A DNA stretch of 58,710 nucleotides from an uncultured Clostridia bacterium (GTDB lineage: Bacteria > Bacillota > Clostridia > Christensenellales > Aristaeellaceae): positions 1 through 58,710 of the forward strand of contig CAMENN010000003.1 in assembly GCA_945928315.1 (NCBI GenBank). Direction: 5' to 3'. A model generated the notes under the pieces. That model worked only from the letters and a program-made list of their open reading frames with translations. It had not been told where the DNA came from and did no database searches. The position numbers and the translations under genes are program-made. Position 1 is the stretch's first letter. Every line of letters begins with the position of its first letter. This document shows positions 18,225-28,464 of this stretch, one piece after another.

Positions 18225-18462
18225 TGATCAGGCTGTTTGATGCCGGTAAGGTTTTCGGCGAGTATGAGGATGCGGGCAAGCTGATGATCTCCGTCCTCTT
18301 CGCGGTAGCGCAGATTGAACGTGAGAACATCCACGTGCGGAGGGCCGCATCCAGAAGGCCCCCGAGGGCAGATGGAACGGCGGCTTCGCGCCCTACGGCT
18401 ATGGCCTCGTCAACGGGCGGCTGGTCGTCAACGAGGAAGATGCCAAAGCCGTCCGTCTGTCC
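18225..18462 (+). pseudogene. serine-recombinase remnant (frameshifted, truncated)
   Basis: Frame 1 DAGKLMISVLFAVAQIERENIHV, then in another frame EGRIQKAPEGRWNGGFAPYGYGLVNGRLVVNEEDAKAVRL; collinear with residues ~119-180 of the intact recombinase at 1805-3763. Confidence 0.75.
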
Positions 18463-18512
18463 GTTCTGTTTCCTGATCCTTTGGCCAGCGTCCGATCTCA
18501 GCCTCCCACCCC

Positions 18513-18549
18513 GGAATATCCTGCACAACCGACCGGAAATTTCGATACT
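18513..18549 (+). promoter_or_regulatory. tandem candidate operator upstream of the response-regulator gene
   Basis: GGAATATCCTGCACA at 18513 and GGAAATTTCGATACT at 18535 (22-bp spacing); the first is 14/15 identical to the sites at 34827/34849. Confidence 0.5.
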
Positions 18550-18613
18550 GTGCTGGATTCTCCGTTTGAATATGATATACTGAGTATATCATAGGGGAAA
18601 GGGGCTGACGGCC

Positions 18614-20083
18614 ATGTATCACGCGCTCATCGTCGACGACGAGCTGCCCGCACTGCGCTTCGTGCGCAGCATCATTGAGCAGTTTGCCAGCGGCTTTGAG
18701 GTCGTCGGCACCGCCACCAGCGGCGAGCAGGGGCTTGAGCTGCTCGAGCAGCAGAAGGTCGATCTCATCATCACCGACATCAGCATGCACGGCATCTCCG
18801 GGCTGGAGCTGGCCCAGCAGGCCCGTCTCATTCAGCCGGGCATCCACATCATCATCCTCAGCGGCTACAGCGAGTTTGAATACGCCAAGAGCGCGATTCA
18901 GGTCGGCGTGGACGAATACCTGCTCAAGCCCGTGAGCATCACGAAGATGACCGCGCTGCTGCAGGCCGTGCGCCAGCAACTCGACGAGGAGCAGGCCGAA
19001 ATGAACGCTTCCCTTCTGCCCGCCATCGCCTGCGGGTTGCCCTATTCCCGCGAGGCCGCCGCCAGCCTGTACGGCGGCAGGAGCTTCCGCCTGGCCTATG
19101 TGCGCTGGGGCAATCTCGATATGACCCTCCCCCGCTTCCTCAGCGCGACCTCCGTCGTGCTGCCGGGCGTCGAGCCGTTCATCGCGCTGCGCGGGCGGGA
19201 CGAGGACGAGCGCATCGTCATCGCCGAGGATCACGGCACGGACGCCTTCCTCGCCAACCTGAGCGTCTACATGACCGGGCGCGGCAGCCTGGCGACGTGG
19301 ACGGCGGTCTTCACCCCGGACGCGTGGTCCATCGACGGCCTGCCCCAGTTCATCGAGCGCGGCATGCAGATCATCTATGAGCGCACGGTCATTGGCACGC
19401 ACCAGCTGCTGCGCTTCAGCGGCGGCGTCGCCTCGTCGCAGACGGCGCGCCTGCCCGCCGCGGAAATCAAGCAGCTCTCCTACTTCATCACCTCCGGCAA
19501 GCTGCGCATGGTCAAGGACTACTTTCTCGCCCTGTCCAGCAAGTGGGAGAAGCAGCAGACGCCCCAGCGGGAGGTCTGGCACACGGCGCGCCACCTCATC
19601 CACCAGATCGCGCTGGCGCATCCCCCAACCGCCGACAGGCTCGAGGACATCCTGCTCGAGCTGAACGACAGCATCCGCTGCGCCAGCTGCTACGGCGAAA
19701 TGATGGGCAGCCTGTACACCTCGCTCTTCGAGAGCAGCAGCCCGCGCAGCCGCAAGCTCTCCCCGCAGGAGCTCTACGACTACGCCGTCGCCTACATCTC
19801 CGAAAACTACGCCCAGCCGCTGAACACGCAGACCATCTGCGACGAAATCGGCATCTCGCAGACGTACCTGAGCCGCCTGTTCCGCAAATACAGCGACACG
19901 ACCATCAACGCCTTCCTGACGCGCTGCCGCATGGAGGCGGCGATCAAGCTGCTGCGTGAGCGTCCGAACCTGCTGCTGCGCGACGTCGCCGCCTGCGTGG
20001 GCTATGAGGATTCCTCCTACTTCACGAAGGTTTTCCACCAGTACACCGGCAAAACGCCCTCGCAGTTTGCGGCAGAGCAATAG
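18614..20083 (+). CDS. response regulator with AraC-type HTH output domain (YesN-like)
   Basis: ALIVDDELPALRFVRSII receiver, DLIITDISMHGISGLEL, LKPVSI; C-terminal AraC HTH ICDEIGISQTYLSRLFRKYSDTTINAFLTRCRMEAAIKLL...YEDSSYFTKVFHQYTGKTPSQF. Confidence 0.93.
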   Translation: MYHALIVDDELPALRFVRSIIEQFASGFEVVGTATSGEQGLELLEQQKVDLIITDISMHGISGLELAQQARLIQPGIHIIILSGYSEFEYAKSAIQVGVDEYLLKPVSITKMTALLQAVRQQLDEEQAEMNASLLPAIACGLPYSREAAASLYGGRSFRLAYVRWGNLDMTLPRFLSATSVVLPGVEPFIALRGRDEDERIVIAEDHGTDAFLANLSVYMTGRGSLATWTAVFTPDAWSIDGLPQFIERGMQIIYERTVIGTHQLLRFSGGVASSQTARLPAAEIKQLSYFITSGKLRMVKDYFLALSSKWEKQQTPQREVWHTARHLIHQIALAHPPTADRLEDILLELNDSIRCASCYGEMMGSLYTSLFESSSPRSRKLSPQELYDYAVAYISENYAQPLNTQTICDEIGISQTYLSRLFRKYSDTTINAFLTRCRMEAAIKLLRERPNLLLRDVAACVGYEDSSYFTKVFHQYTGKTPSQFAAEQ

Positions 20084-20156
20084 TGTGCTGTACCACCCCA
20101 CCTCTGAACCAGCTTGCGATGCCGCGAGATTCCGTGCTCGTTGCCTTCACCAAAAA

Positions 20157-20206
20157 ACGCGCCCCGCGCAGCAGAGGGGGACAGCCTCCAAGCTGCGCGG
20201 GGTGCG
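20157..20206 (-). terminator. terminator for the minus-strand glycan genes
   Basis: CGCGCCCCGCGCAGC/GCTGCGCGGGGTGCG stem; minus-strand T6 tract on the lower-coordinate side. Confidence 0.7.
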
Positions 20207-20230
20207 TCTGCATTCAGGGGGATTGATGGT

Positions 20231-21007
20231 TTATTCAAACGTCAGCCGGCCCCAAAGGCTCGGATCGGTGTTGATGTTCAGGTTGCCGCTCCAGGCCATT
20301 TGAGGGATGTACTCCGTGCCCGGGCAGGGGTAGGAGATGTCGGTAATGGCAAAGTTGAAGTTGACGGTATCGCCGACGGCAGGCGTATACTGCGGAATCT
20401 TCGCGTTGGAGAAGTTGCTCCACGGGATGCACGCCTCGTAGATGAAGCCGGTGCTCGTGAGCACGGAGGCCTTCTCATAGCCCTCCAGCACGTCCTCGCC
20501 GCCGTCCATGCCCTTCGTGGTGAAGCGCTGCAGGTTCTCCTTGGCGACCATGGTGCGGTCGAAGGCGGTATCCCAGTAGCCGTTGTCCACGATCAGGTAG
20601 AGCAGGAAGTCGTTAGTGCCGTATTCGGTGCGCGCCGGATCAGCCGCCGGGTCGGTGGAAAGGTACAGCTTGAAGTTGTCCTCGCCGTCCAGCTCCAGCA
20701 TCTCGATGGCGCCGTAGGGAGAATCCTCGTTGACGTCCGCAGCGAGATACAGGTTGTTTTCGTCCCACATGACGTATACGGTGCAGCTCAGGTCCATCTC
20801 GCCCTGCCAGAAGCTGACATCGCGAATGACCTGCTCCTCCCGATTGATCACAATCGGAGAGGAAAGATCCCAATCGTCCAGATTGCCGTCAATCACCAGG
20901 GGCGTTTCAGCCTTGTGCGCCGTAGCGCTGGGCTGATCCGCCGAGGCGCACGCCGTGCACAGCAGCATCACGAGAGTCAAAAGCAGAGCGGTCATTGTCT
21001 TTTTCAT
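20231..21007 (-). CDS. CBM9-like carbohydrate-binding lipoprotein
   Basis: Lipobox LLCTACAS; PLVIDGNLDDWD...VYVMWDENNLYLAADVNEDSP is CBM9-like. Confidence 0.8.
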   Translation of the reverse strand: MKKTMTALLLTLVMLLCTACASADQPSATAHKAETPLVIDGNLDDWDLSSPIVINREEQVIRDVSFWQGEMDLSCTVYVMWDENNLYLAADVNEDSPYGAIEMLELDGEDNFKLYLSTDPAADPARTEYGTNDFLLYLIVDNGYWDTAFDRTMVAKENLQRFTTKGMDGGEDVLEGYEKASVLTSTGFIYEACIPWSNFSNAKIPQYTPAVGDTVNFNFAITDISYPCPGTEYIPQMAWSGNLNINTDPSLWGRLTFE

Positions 21008-21119
21008 GTTGATTCACCTCATGTTGTGATTGTCGGACAAACCGGAAGTCCCGGGGCGGGACGCAGCCCGCCCCGGGATTCATGATACCATAGCCTGGTT
21101 TACGGGTGCAAGCGGGAAT

Positions 21120-23576
21120 TTACTCGACTACGATCGTCTTGGTCAGTCCGCACACGCTGATGTTGTGCTCTCCCGCCTCAAGGGCCAGGTCGATGGTGAT
21201 GACGCGGAACTGGCCGGCATCCAGAGAAACGAACTTGCTGGCAATCAGCGTATCGCCGTCGTAGACCTCGGCTACGAACGTGCCGTCATCACCGTTGTTC
21301 TGCGCGATGAACATGAGCGGGAAGCTCTCGCCAGCCTTCTGTACGGCATCCAGTGCCTTGGTTACAGTGCGCATGCTGCCCCTATACTCTTCCTCATAGC
21401 TGACAAGCTCCTTCGGAACAATCAGCGTATTGACATCGAAGTCGGGCTTCGCTCCGTAGGTCATGCCGAAATTGGAGCTGTACAGGCTGTCGCCCAGATT
21501 GTTGGGCACCAGCAGATCGGGCTGGTTGCGGATAGCTGCAGCCAGATACAGACGCATATAGTCATCCATGCCGATGTCCAGCTGGAGATCGCCCCAAGAC
21601 AGCAGGTAGTCCTCAGCAGTACGACCGATCTCATAGACGAGACTGCCGGAGGGCACGCGATCGCCGAAGAGGAAGTCCGCAGTGATGGACGGATAGGTGT
21701 AATGATAGAAGCCCTTCAGGGCAGTGCCGTGATCCGGCAGACTGTCGTAGGTTTCCATGATGATTGCGCCGCATGCCATAGCTTCGCGCTCAGCAGGCTC
21801 AGTCAGTGAGCCACTGCGTCCCACGCTCGCCTGAAGCACCAGTATGATCGGTTTGCCTGCCGCCTCGGCATCCTCAATCACATACTCCCAGACATCGCCC
21901 AGCGCGGTCATGTGCGCTACCACAACGTCCGCTTCCTCGTAGGTATCCACAACGGTGGTCTTCTCACCGATGGCGGCAGTATCCAATTCTGCAATCTCAT
22001 CGCTGTTGGAGATCACGTAAATCTTCGTTCCATCAGGGAGAGGCAGGAGATCGTTGTCGTTCTTGAGCAGTACGGAGGACTTCTCCATCAGCACCTCATC
22101 CCACGCATTCATTTGCGGTGTGCGCGCACGAATGACATCCTCGACAGAGTTCAGCTCAAACGCTTCCGCCTTATACTCATCGCTGGCAAACAGCGCTTCA
22201 AGCTCAGCGTAGTCGTTGAACGGGTCCTCAAACAGTCCCAAACGGAACTTGTTCTTCATAGCCCTCTCCAGGGCGTCGTCGACAACCTTAATATCCATTC
22301 TGCCAGCTTCAATTTCAGCTTTGAGCGCGTCGGGCCAGAAGATGCAATCGAAGCTACCGGAGATGTAATAGTTACTGGTATCAAGTCCGTGCTCAATGCG
22401 GAACACGCCGAACTGGTCGATGCCGCACTCCATCATCCAGGCATACTTCTCACCCAGCGTCATGTCACCAATCTTGCGACCGTCACTGGTCATACTTGCG
22501 TTATGAGAATCCATGTCCAGCGGCCAGTCGGTGCAGATGACACCCTCGAAGCCCAACTCGTTGCGCAGGTAACCCAGCGTATCCGCGTCATAATAAATAG
22601 CAGTGTTGTTGAAACCATTGCCGTTATTGAGCATGATGGTCGAGGTCTTGCCCTCCTGCACAGCAGCCTTCCACGGCACCATGTAGTTCTCCCAAAGCTG
22701 CGCGTCAGAGCGGGCGTTGGCAAAACTGTTACGTCCGCCACGGGCGATATAGTGCTTGGTCATGGCGTGCAGACCGTTTTCCTCATAAGCCAGCGTCTCC
22801 GGCACAATCATCTCGGAGATGTAATTCACTTCGTCGCCGTACCAGGAGCCGATTTCCACGCCGTAGCTGTGGAAGATCGTCGTGTAGCCCATCGCCGCCA
22901 TTTCCTTGGAATACTGGGCAACCATGTTGTAGAGCAACTCCGGATCATGCGCCACGCCGAAGGCATAGTATGGCATGTTGATCATGGAACCGAAGGTGTT
23001 GTATGGGCGGTCGGTTTCAAAGGAGATCGGAATGCCCAGCGGGGCGCCCTCGCCGATTCCCTGAATGGCATTGAGCACATCCTGCTGCTCCTTGGGCGTG
23101 CCCGTGGAGGAATAGGAATAGTGCGTGACATGGTTCTTGTTGATTTCGTACCACATCGGGCGATACGTGATGTTGTCGCTCAGCGTGATATGGTCTTCCT
23201 GACTGTACAGCCACTCGTCCTCCATCGGATAAATGGGCGAGAAAGCGCCGCCGGTAAAGTCGTTCGCCAGATTGCCCAGCTTCATGTCGATGTCCATCTG
23301 GGAAACCAGATCGGCGACGCGCGTGTCAATATCGTTGCGCCAGTCCTCGTAGACATCCAGCGAACCGTTCTTATTGAGATCCTTGAAATACAGGCCATCA
23401 GCCTGAATAAAGAGACTCTTGTCCTGAGCGCTCAGTTTCACCTGTTCGCCATTCGCTTCGATGTAGTAGAATCCGGACGCGCTCTCCTTGATGACCGGCT
23501 CCTCAGCGAAGGCCGGGATGCCAATCGCGGAGAACAGCATCGCAATCGCGAGAAGCAACGAGACTTTCTTCTTCAT
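21120..23576 (-). CDS. secreted glycoside hydrolase family 3 protein
   Basis: Signal peptide MKKKVSLLLAIAMLFSAIGIPAFAEE; GH3 organisation, GFEGVICTDWPLDMDSH (nucleophile region); C-terminal GH3_C-like part. Confidence 0.85.
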   Translation of the reverse strand: MKKKVSLLLAIAMLFSAIGIPAFAEEPVIKESASGFYYIEANGEQVKLSAQDKSLFIQADGLYFKDLNKNGSLDVYEDWRNDIDTRVADLVSQMDIDMKLGNLANDFTGGAFSPIYPMEDEWLYSQEDHITLSDNITYRPMWYEINKNHVTHYSYSSTGTPKEQQDVLNAIQGIGEGAPLGIPISFETDRPYNTFGSMINMPYYAFGVAHDPELLYNMVAQYSKEMAAMGYTTIFHSYGVEIGSWYGDEVNYISEMIVPETLAYEENGLHAMTKHYIARGGRNSFANARSDAQLWENYMVPWKAAVQEGKTSTIMLNNGNGFNNTAIYYDADTLGYLRNELGFEGVICTDWPLDMDSHNASMTSDGRKIGDMTLGEKYAWMMECGIDQFGVFRIEHGLDTSNYYISGSFDCIFWPDALKAEIEAGRMDIKVVDDALERAMKNKFRLGLFEDPFNDYAELEALFASDEYKAEAFELNSVEDVIRARTPQMNAWDEVLMEKSSVLLKNDNDLLPLPDGTKIYVISNSDEIAELDTAAIGEKTTVVDTYEEADVVVAHMTALGDVWEYVIEDAEAAGKPIILVLQASVGRSGSLTEPAEREAMACGAIIMETYDSLPDHGTALKGFYHYTYPSITADFLFGDRVPSGSLVYEIGRTAEDYLLSWGDLQLDIGMDDYMRLYLAAAIRNQPDLLVPNNLGDSLYSSNFGMTYGAKPDFDVNTLIVPKELVSYEEEYRGSMRTVTKALDAVQKAGESFPLMFIAQNNGDDGTFVAEVYDGDTLIASKFVSLDAGQFRVITIDLALEAGEHNISVCGLTKTIVVE

Positions 23577-23919
23577 ACAGGTATGCTCTCCTTTCTGAAA
23601 CCTTCTGTCATTGTGCAGCATGAATATCGGTTTTTGATGTCGTCCAGTATGCATACCGCCCCCTAACGTGGTTCTGCGCGGAGCCGGCCTGCCTCCGGAA
23701 GCAGCCCGCCCCGCTAATCTGCTAAAGATCGTATCGCTCCGCCGTGCACTGCGGGGCGAATCAATCATTATCAGCCATCCCTCTTGCTGTATTCATTATA
23801 TCGGATTTCCCCCGAAATCAAAATGGAATATCCCGCATAGACTGCAAGAGAATACAATACTCTCCCCACCCCCGGACAGGAATTTCTTGCTCTTTTCTGC
23901 GAAAATCCAGCACAAGCCG

Positions 23920-25332
23920 TCACATGTCCGGCCCCTGTGTGTCCGATTCTTCCATCCGGTTGCCGGAAAACACCGTCTGCGCCATATCGCCCACCTGCTG
24001 CATGGCGTTCTCCCCGCAGCGGGTGAACACGTTGTCTGCGACGCGCCCCGTGCCGATGTCGCGCAGGTACAGCCCGCAGGAGGCGTTGCCGTCGAACGCG
24101 TTGCCCTCGATACGAAGGCTCACCGGCCCGTAGGCCAGCACGCCCACCCAGTTGTCAAGCAGCGTATTCCCGGTGAACACGGTGGGCGAGGCGTCCAGAC
24201 GCACGCCGCATACCGTGCATTCCTGAGCAAGACAACCGCGCATCGTCACGCTGTCCTCCTTTTGCAGGTTGAAGCCGTTCTCGCAGCCGAGCGCCGCGCA
24301 GTCCTCCAGCAGATTACCACTGCCCACCGCCATGAAATAGCCCTGTCCCGTCTGCGTGACGGTACAGCCGCGCATCACGCTGTCATGCACCATGGAGAAG
24401 AACAGACCCTGATCGCAGCGTTCTGCGCGGCAGCCGTCGAGCAGGATGTTGTCCGTCGCGCGCACGTCGATGCCATGGTTAGTCTCCTCCGCAACGCAGT
24501 CCGTGATCACCCCACCGCCGCTCTTGGCGACGTAGATGCCGAACACCCCGCAGCGATCCGCGCGGCAGCGCTCGAGCGTCACCTCGTCCACATAAGCGAG
24601 AATCATGCCCATGCTGCCGTCGGAGACGTCCGCATCCCGCACGGTCACGCTTTCGCAGCCCGCGCAGATGATCTGCCCCGCGTCCTGCGGCGCGTCCACA
24701 TGCGCCTGCGACGCCGCGTAGAACAGCGGTCTGCCGTTGACCGTGCAGTCCTCGATGGTATGCGTGGTGAAGTACGCCAGCTCCTCGCCGACCTCAAACA
24801 GGCCGGTGAGCACGGGCAGACCCTTGCTGCGTTCGGAGAGCGGGGGCCCTGCGAGGGAGATACTGCACCCGGTGAATGCACAATCGCGCAGCGTCATGCG
24901 CTGCACGCCGCCTGCCCAGATGCCGCAGGAGGACGTCCGCCATGCGGGATCGGCAAGCGTGATAGCGCAGCGCTCGAGCGTCAGGCCGTCGCCAATGGCA
25001 TAGATGCCCGTGCGGCGCATCCGGATGTCCAGCCCGCTGAGGGTAACGCCGTCGGCCTCCACGCGCAGGGCCGCGACAAACTTCGGCGCGTCGATGACGG
25101 GCGAAGCGCCGGGTGCGGCGCGCAGCGTAACTGCCCGGTCGATGACCAGGGGGAACGCCTCAGAAGGCTCCGCGTACACGCCGTCCGCGAGCTCAATGAC
25201 ATCTCCATCTATGCAGCTCGCAAGCGCCTGTGTCAGCGAAAGCTCGTCCGGTGAAGCATGCAATACCTCCGCCTGCGCGCAGCAGGCGACGGCAAGCATC
25301 AGACATAACCAAAGGACAATCCGTTTCCCCAT
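23920..25332 (-). CDS. secreted right-handed parallel beta-helix (NosD-like) protein
   Basis: Signal peptide; repeated LxxCxAxxCxxGIxxxxxxxxVITDCVAE-type rungs. Confidence 0.8.
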   Translation of the reverse strand: MGKRIVLWLCLMLAVACCAQAEVLHASPDELSLTQALASCIDGDVIELADGVYAEPSEAFPLVIDRAVTLRAAPGASPVIDAPKFVAALRVEADGVTLSGLDIRMRRTGIYAIGDGLTLERCAITLADPAWRTSSCGIWAGGVQRMTLRDCAFTGCSISLAGPPLSERSKGLPVLTGLFEVGEELAYFTTHTIEDCTVNGRPLFYAASQAHVDAPQDAGQIICAGCESVTVRDADVSDGSMGMILAYVDEVTLERCRADRCGVFGIYVAKSGGGVITDCVAEETNHGIDVRATDNILLDGCRAERCDQGLFFSMVHDSVMRGCTVTQTGQGYFMAVGSGNLLEDCAALGCENGFNLQKEDSVTMRGCLAQECTVCGVRLDASPTVFTGNTLLDNWVGVLAYGPVSLRIEGNAFDGNASCGLYLRDIGTGRVADNVFTRCGENAMQQVGDMAQTVFSGNRMEESDTQGPDM

Positions 25333-25428
25333 GCGCTTCCCTCCTCCGTTGCTTCGCTTCTTTCGGAAACGTCCACGCCATCCGGGTGCTTGCGAAAGGA
25401 GCGGGGCGGCATAGCGCCGCCCGGCTCT

Positions 25429-26538
25429 TTACTGGTTGATTCTCTCCTGCGTCTGCGGGTCGAACAGATGCAGCTTCTTCATGTTCGCCGTGAGCAGCAG
25501 CTCCCTGTCCTGCGGCGCGTGCTCGCCCGTGTACTTGAACACGACGACCTTCTCGCCGATGCGCACGTAGATCAGGTAGGCGTCGCCCAGCGGCTCGATG
25601 GAGTCCACATGCGCCGCGATGGCGTTCTCCTGCGACGATGCCAGCTCAAAGTCCGACGGGCGGATGCCCAGATCGACGCGCTTGCCCGCGTAGGGCGCGA
25701 GGCTCGCACGCAGCTCCTGCGGAATGCGCAGCCTGAAATCGCCCGCGTCGAGCACGTCGTCCCTGACCTCACAGGAGAAGATGTTGATCTGCGGCGTGCC
25801 GAGGAAGCCCGCAACGAACTCATTCTCCGGATGGTCGTACAGCTCGTTCGGCGTGCCCTGCTGCATGATGTGCCCGTCCTTCATCAGCACGATGTGGTCG
25901 GCCATGGTCATGGCCTCGGTCTGATCGTGCGTGACGTAGATGGTCGTGATGCCCAACTGAAGCTGGATCTTCTTGAGTTCGTAGCGCACCTGGTCGCGCA
26001 GCTTCGCGTCGAGGTTGCCCAGCGGCTCGTCGAGCAGGAACACCTGCGGGTCGCGCACCAGCGCGCGGCCCAGCGCGACGCGCTGACGCTGTCCGCCGGA
26101 GAGCTCCGCCGGGCGGCGGTCGAGCAGCTGCTCGATGGAGAGCATCTGCGCCATGTAGCTCACGCGCTTTTCGATCTCGTCCTTGGGCGCCTTCTTCGTC
26201 TTGAGCGCGAAGGACATGTTCTCGCGCACGGTCATGTTCGGGTACAGCGCGTACTCCTGAAAGACCATCGCGATGTTGCGCTCCTGCGGTGGGACGAAGA
26301 TCTTGTCCCTGCCCTTCGCGCCGGCTCGGGTCATGACCGTGTCGCCAAAGCGGATTTCGCCACTCGCCGGGTGCAGAAGGCCCGCGATGCAGTGCATGGC
26401 GGTGGACTTGCCGCAGCCCGACGGCCCCAGGAACACGCAGAACTCGCCGTCCTTGATGTCGAGGTTCAGCTTGTCCAGCACATAGGATTTGCCCTTGTTG
26501 TAGGACACGCTCATGTCCTTGATTTGAATGGAAGCCAT
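25429..26538 (-). CDS. ugpC: carbohydrate ABC transporter ATP-binding protein (UgpC/MsmK type)
   Basis: GPSGCGKST, LSGGQRQRVALGRALVRDPQVFLLDEPLGNLDAKLR, IYVTHDQTEAM; C-terminal TOBE-like domain. Confidence 0.92.
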   Translation of the reverse strand: MASIQIKDMSVSYNKGKSYVLDKLNLDIKDGEFCVFLGPSGCGKSTAMHCIAGLLHPASGEIRFGDTVMTRAGAKGRDKIFVPPQERNIAMVFQEYALYPNMTVRENMSFALKTKKAPKDEIEKRVSYMAQMLSIEQLLDRRPAELSGGQRQRVALGRALVRDPQVFLLDEPLGNLDAKLRDQVRYELKKIQLQLGITTIYVTHDQTEAMTMADHIVLMKDGHIMQQGTPNELYDHPENEFVAGFLGTPQINIFSCEVRDDVLDAGDFRLRIPQELRASLAPYAGKRVDLGIRPSDFELASSQENAIAAHVDSIEPLGDAYLIYVRIGEKVVVFKYTGEHAPQDRELLLTANMKKLHLFDPQTQERINQ

Positions 26539-26557
26539 ACGATCACCTCTCTGCTGC

Positions 26558-28441
26558 TCACTCGCCGAAGCGCGCCACGTCGATGCCGAAGCCATAGTCC
26601 ACCAGCGGGTCTTCGATGTCCTTGGGCATGTCCTCGCGCTGGGCGAGCACCTGCTCCATGCTGCGCGGAATCTGGAACGGCGTCCTGCCGGTGATGGGCG
26701 TCTCGCCGAAGAGCGCATCCGCCACGGCCTGCGCGCCGCAGGTGACACCCGGGCGGTATGCCAGCAGCACGCTGTCCGCCAGCTCCACCATCTCGTTCAT
26801 CACATAGGGACGGTTCATCAGCACGACCTCGACGACGTTCGCACCTGCCCTGCGCAGCGCGCGCACCAGCTCCGTCTGCTCCTGCGGGAACTCGAGGTTC
26901 GCGCTTCCCCACGCCGGCTCATGCGTGCCGCTCGCCTCGCCGATGACCGCAATCGCCGTCACGCCGGTCAGGTCGGCGGGCACATCGGCCGCTTCCGCGA
27001 TGTAGGTCACGCTGCCTTCGCCCGCCTTCTCCGTGAGGGCCTCCAGCAGCGTCGTGCCCGTCAGCTCGACCGGGTCCTTCGCCGTCCAGCCGCTGTTCAG
27101 CGCGCGCAGGTCCTGCGCCAGCGCGCCAGCCACGACGAGCTTCTGCCCCGCAAGCGGCTGCGCATTCTCGTACTTGATCATCGTGAAGGACTTCGCCGCA
27201 GCCTCCTGCGCCACCGCGCGGTGCGCCTCGCTGCCGACGACCGTCTCCGCGGCGTCCTCGTCCACGTACGGGTTTTCAAAGATGCCCAGCTGGAACTTGG
27301 CGATCAGAATCCGGCGGCAGGCGTCGGTCAGGCGCGCCTCATCGACGCCCTCGATCAGCTGCCGGGTGGAGCGCACGCCCGCGCCGCCCAGAATATCCGC
27401 GCCCGCGTTCGCCGCGCCGACGAAGTTGAGGCCCCAGTCGGTCTGGATGATGCCGGTGTAGCCCAGCTCGCCGCGCAGCAGATCGGTCATCACGGCGGCG
27501 GACTGGTCGGCGGAGTTCTCCACAGCGTCGCCGCCGAGCACCGGCACGGTGGAATAGCCGTAGGGCATGACCGCCGCGACGCCCGCGTCAATGGCCGCCT
27601 TGAAGCCCGCCAGATGCAGCGCCAGCGTGTCCTCCTGAATGGTCAGCGGGGTGCCGTCCACGCCGCCGGTCTGCGCGCCCGCGCCCGGGAAGTGCTTCAC
27701 GGTCGCGATGACGGAGTCCTCCGTCAGAGCGCTGCCGCCCTGCAGTGCCTGCACCGCGGCGACGATCAGCTTCTGCACGACCTCGCTGTCCTCGGAGTAG
27801 CACTCCTGGTTGCGGCCCCAGCGCGGATCGGTGATCAGGTCGGCGTCCGGCGAGAGCGCCATGCGCACGCCAACCGCCATCAGCTCCTCCTTCAGCACCT
27901 CATTCAGCCGCGCAACCAGCTCCGCGTCGTTCGCCGCGCCCTGGTTGATCTCGTCCGGCAGGAACGTCGCGTCCGACATGAACGCCGCGCCCGCCTCCGT
28001 GTCCATTGAGAAGATGACCGGGATGCCCAGCGCGCTCGATTCGGAGAGTTCCTGTATCTCATTGGTGCGCTGCGCAGCCTCCCGCGCGCCGTCAAAGATG
28101 TACTCGTACACCAGCGCGAAGCCCACGTTGTTGTCCGTGAACCACGCGTCCTTCTTGGAGACGAGCGTCAGATGCACCATCTGCGCGGCCTTCTGCGTCG
28201 CGTCCATCTGCGAGAGCAGGTCCTCCGCGCGCTCCTCTGCGCTCAGCCGCCAGTCCTCGTAGGGATCGAGCTGCCCGTTGTCGTTGAGATCCTTGAACTG
28301 ATAGCCGTCCGCCTCGATGATGCTCTTTACCCGCGCGCCCAGCTCCGGCTGGACATACGCATCCTCCGCGCAGACGGGCATCGCGCCGAGCGCAAGCAGC
28401 CCCGTCAGGGCAAGGGCCAAAAGCCGCTTTGTAGCCTTCAT
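26558..28441 (-). CDS. secreted glycoside hydrolase family 3 protein
   Basis: Signal peptide; KHFPGAGAQTGG, GYTGIIQTDWGLNFVGAANAGADILGG. Confidence 0.88.
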   Translation of the reverse strand: MKATKRLLALALTGLLALGAMPVCAEDAYVQPELGARVKSIIEADGYQFKDLNDNGQLDPYEDWRLSAEERAEDLLSQMDATQKAAQMVHLTLVSKKDAWFTDNNVGFALVYEYIFDGAREAAQRTNEIQELSESSALGIPVIFSMDTEAGAAFMSDATFLPDEINQGAANDAELVARLNEVLKEELMAVGVRMALSPDADLITDPRWGRNQECYSEDSEVVQKLIVAAVQALQGGSALTEDSVIATVKHFPGAGAQTGGVDGTPLTIQEDTLALHLAGFKAAIDAGVAAVMPYGYSTVPVLGGDAVENSADQSAAVMTDLLRGELGYTGIIQTDWGLNFVGAANAGADILGGAGVRSTRQLIEGVDEARLTDACRRILIAKFQLGIFENPYVDEDAAETVVGSEAHRAVAQEAAAKSFTMIKYENAQPLAGQKLVVAGALAQDLRALNSGWTAKDPVELTGTTLLEALTEKAGEGSVTYIAEAADVPADLTGVTAIAVIGEASGTHEPAWGSANLEFPQEQTELVRALRRAGANVVEVVLMNRPYVMNEMVELADSVLLAYRPGVTCGAQAVADALFGETPITGRTPFQIPRSMEQVLAQREDMPKDIEDPLVDYGFGIDVARFGE

Positions 28442-28464
28442 ATGTCGTTTCTCCTTCCCCGTTG

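Noticed and set aside
21912-23666. 584-aa plus-strand ORF
   Set aside because: Antisense to GH3; no domain features.
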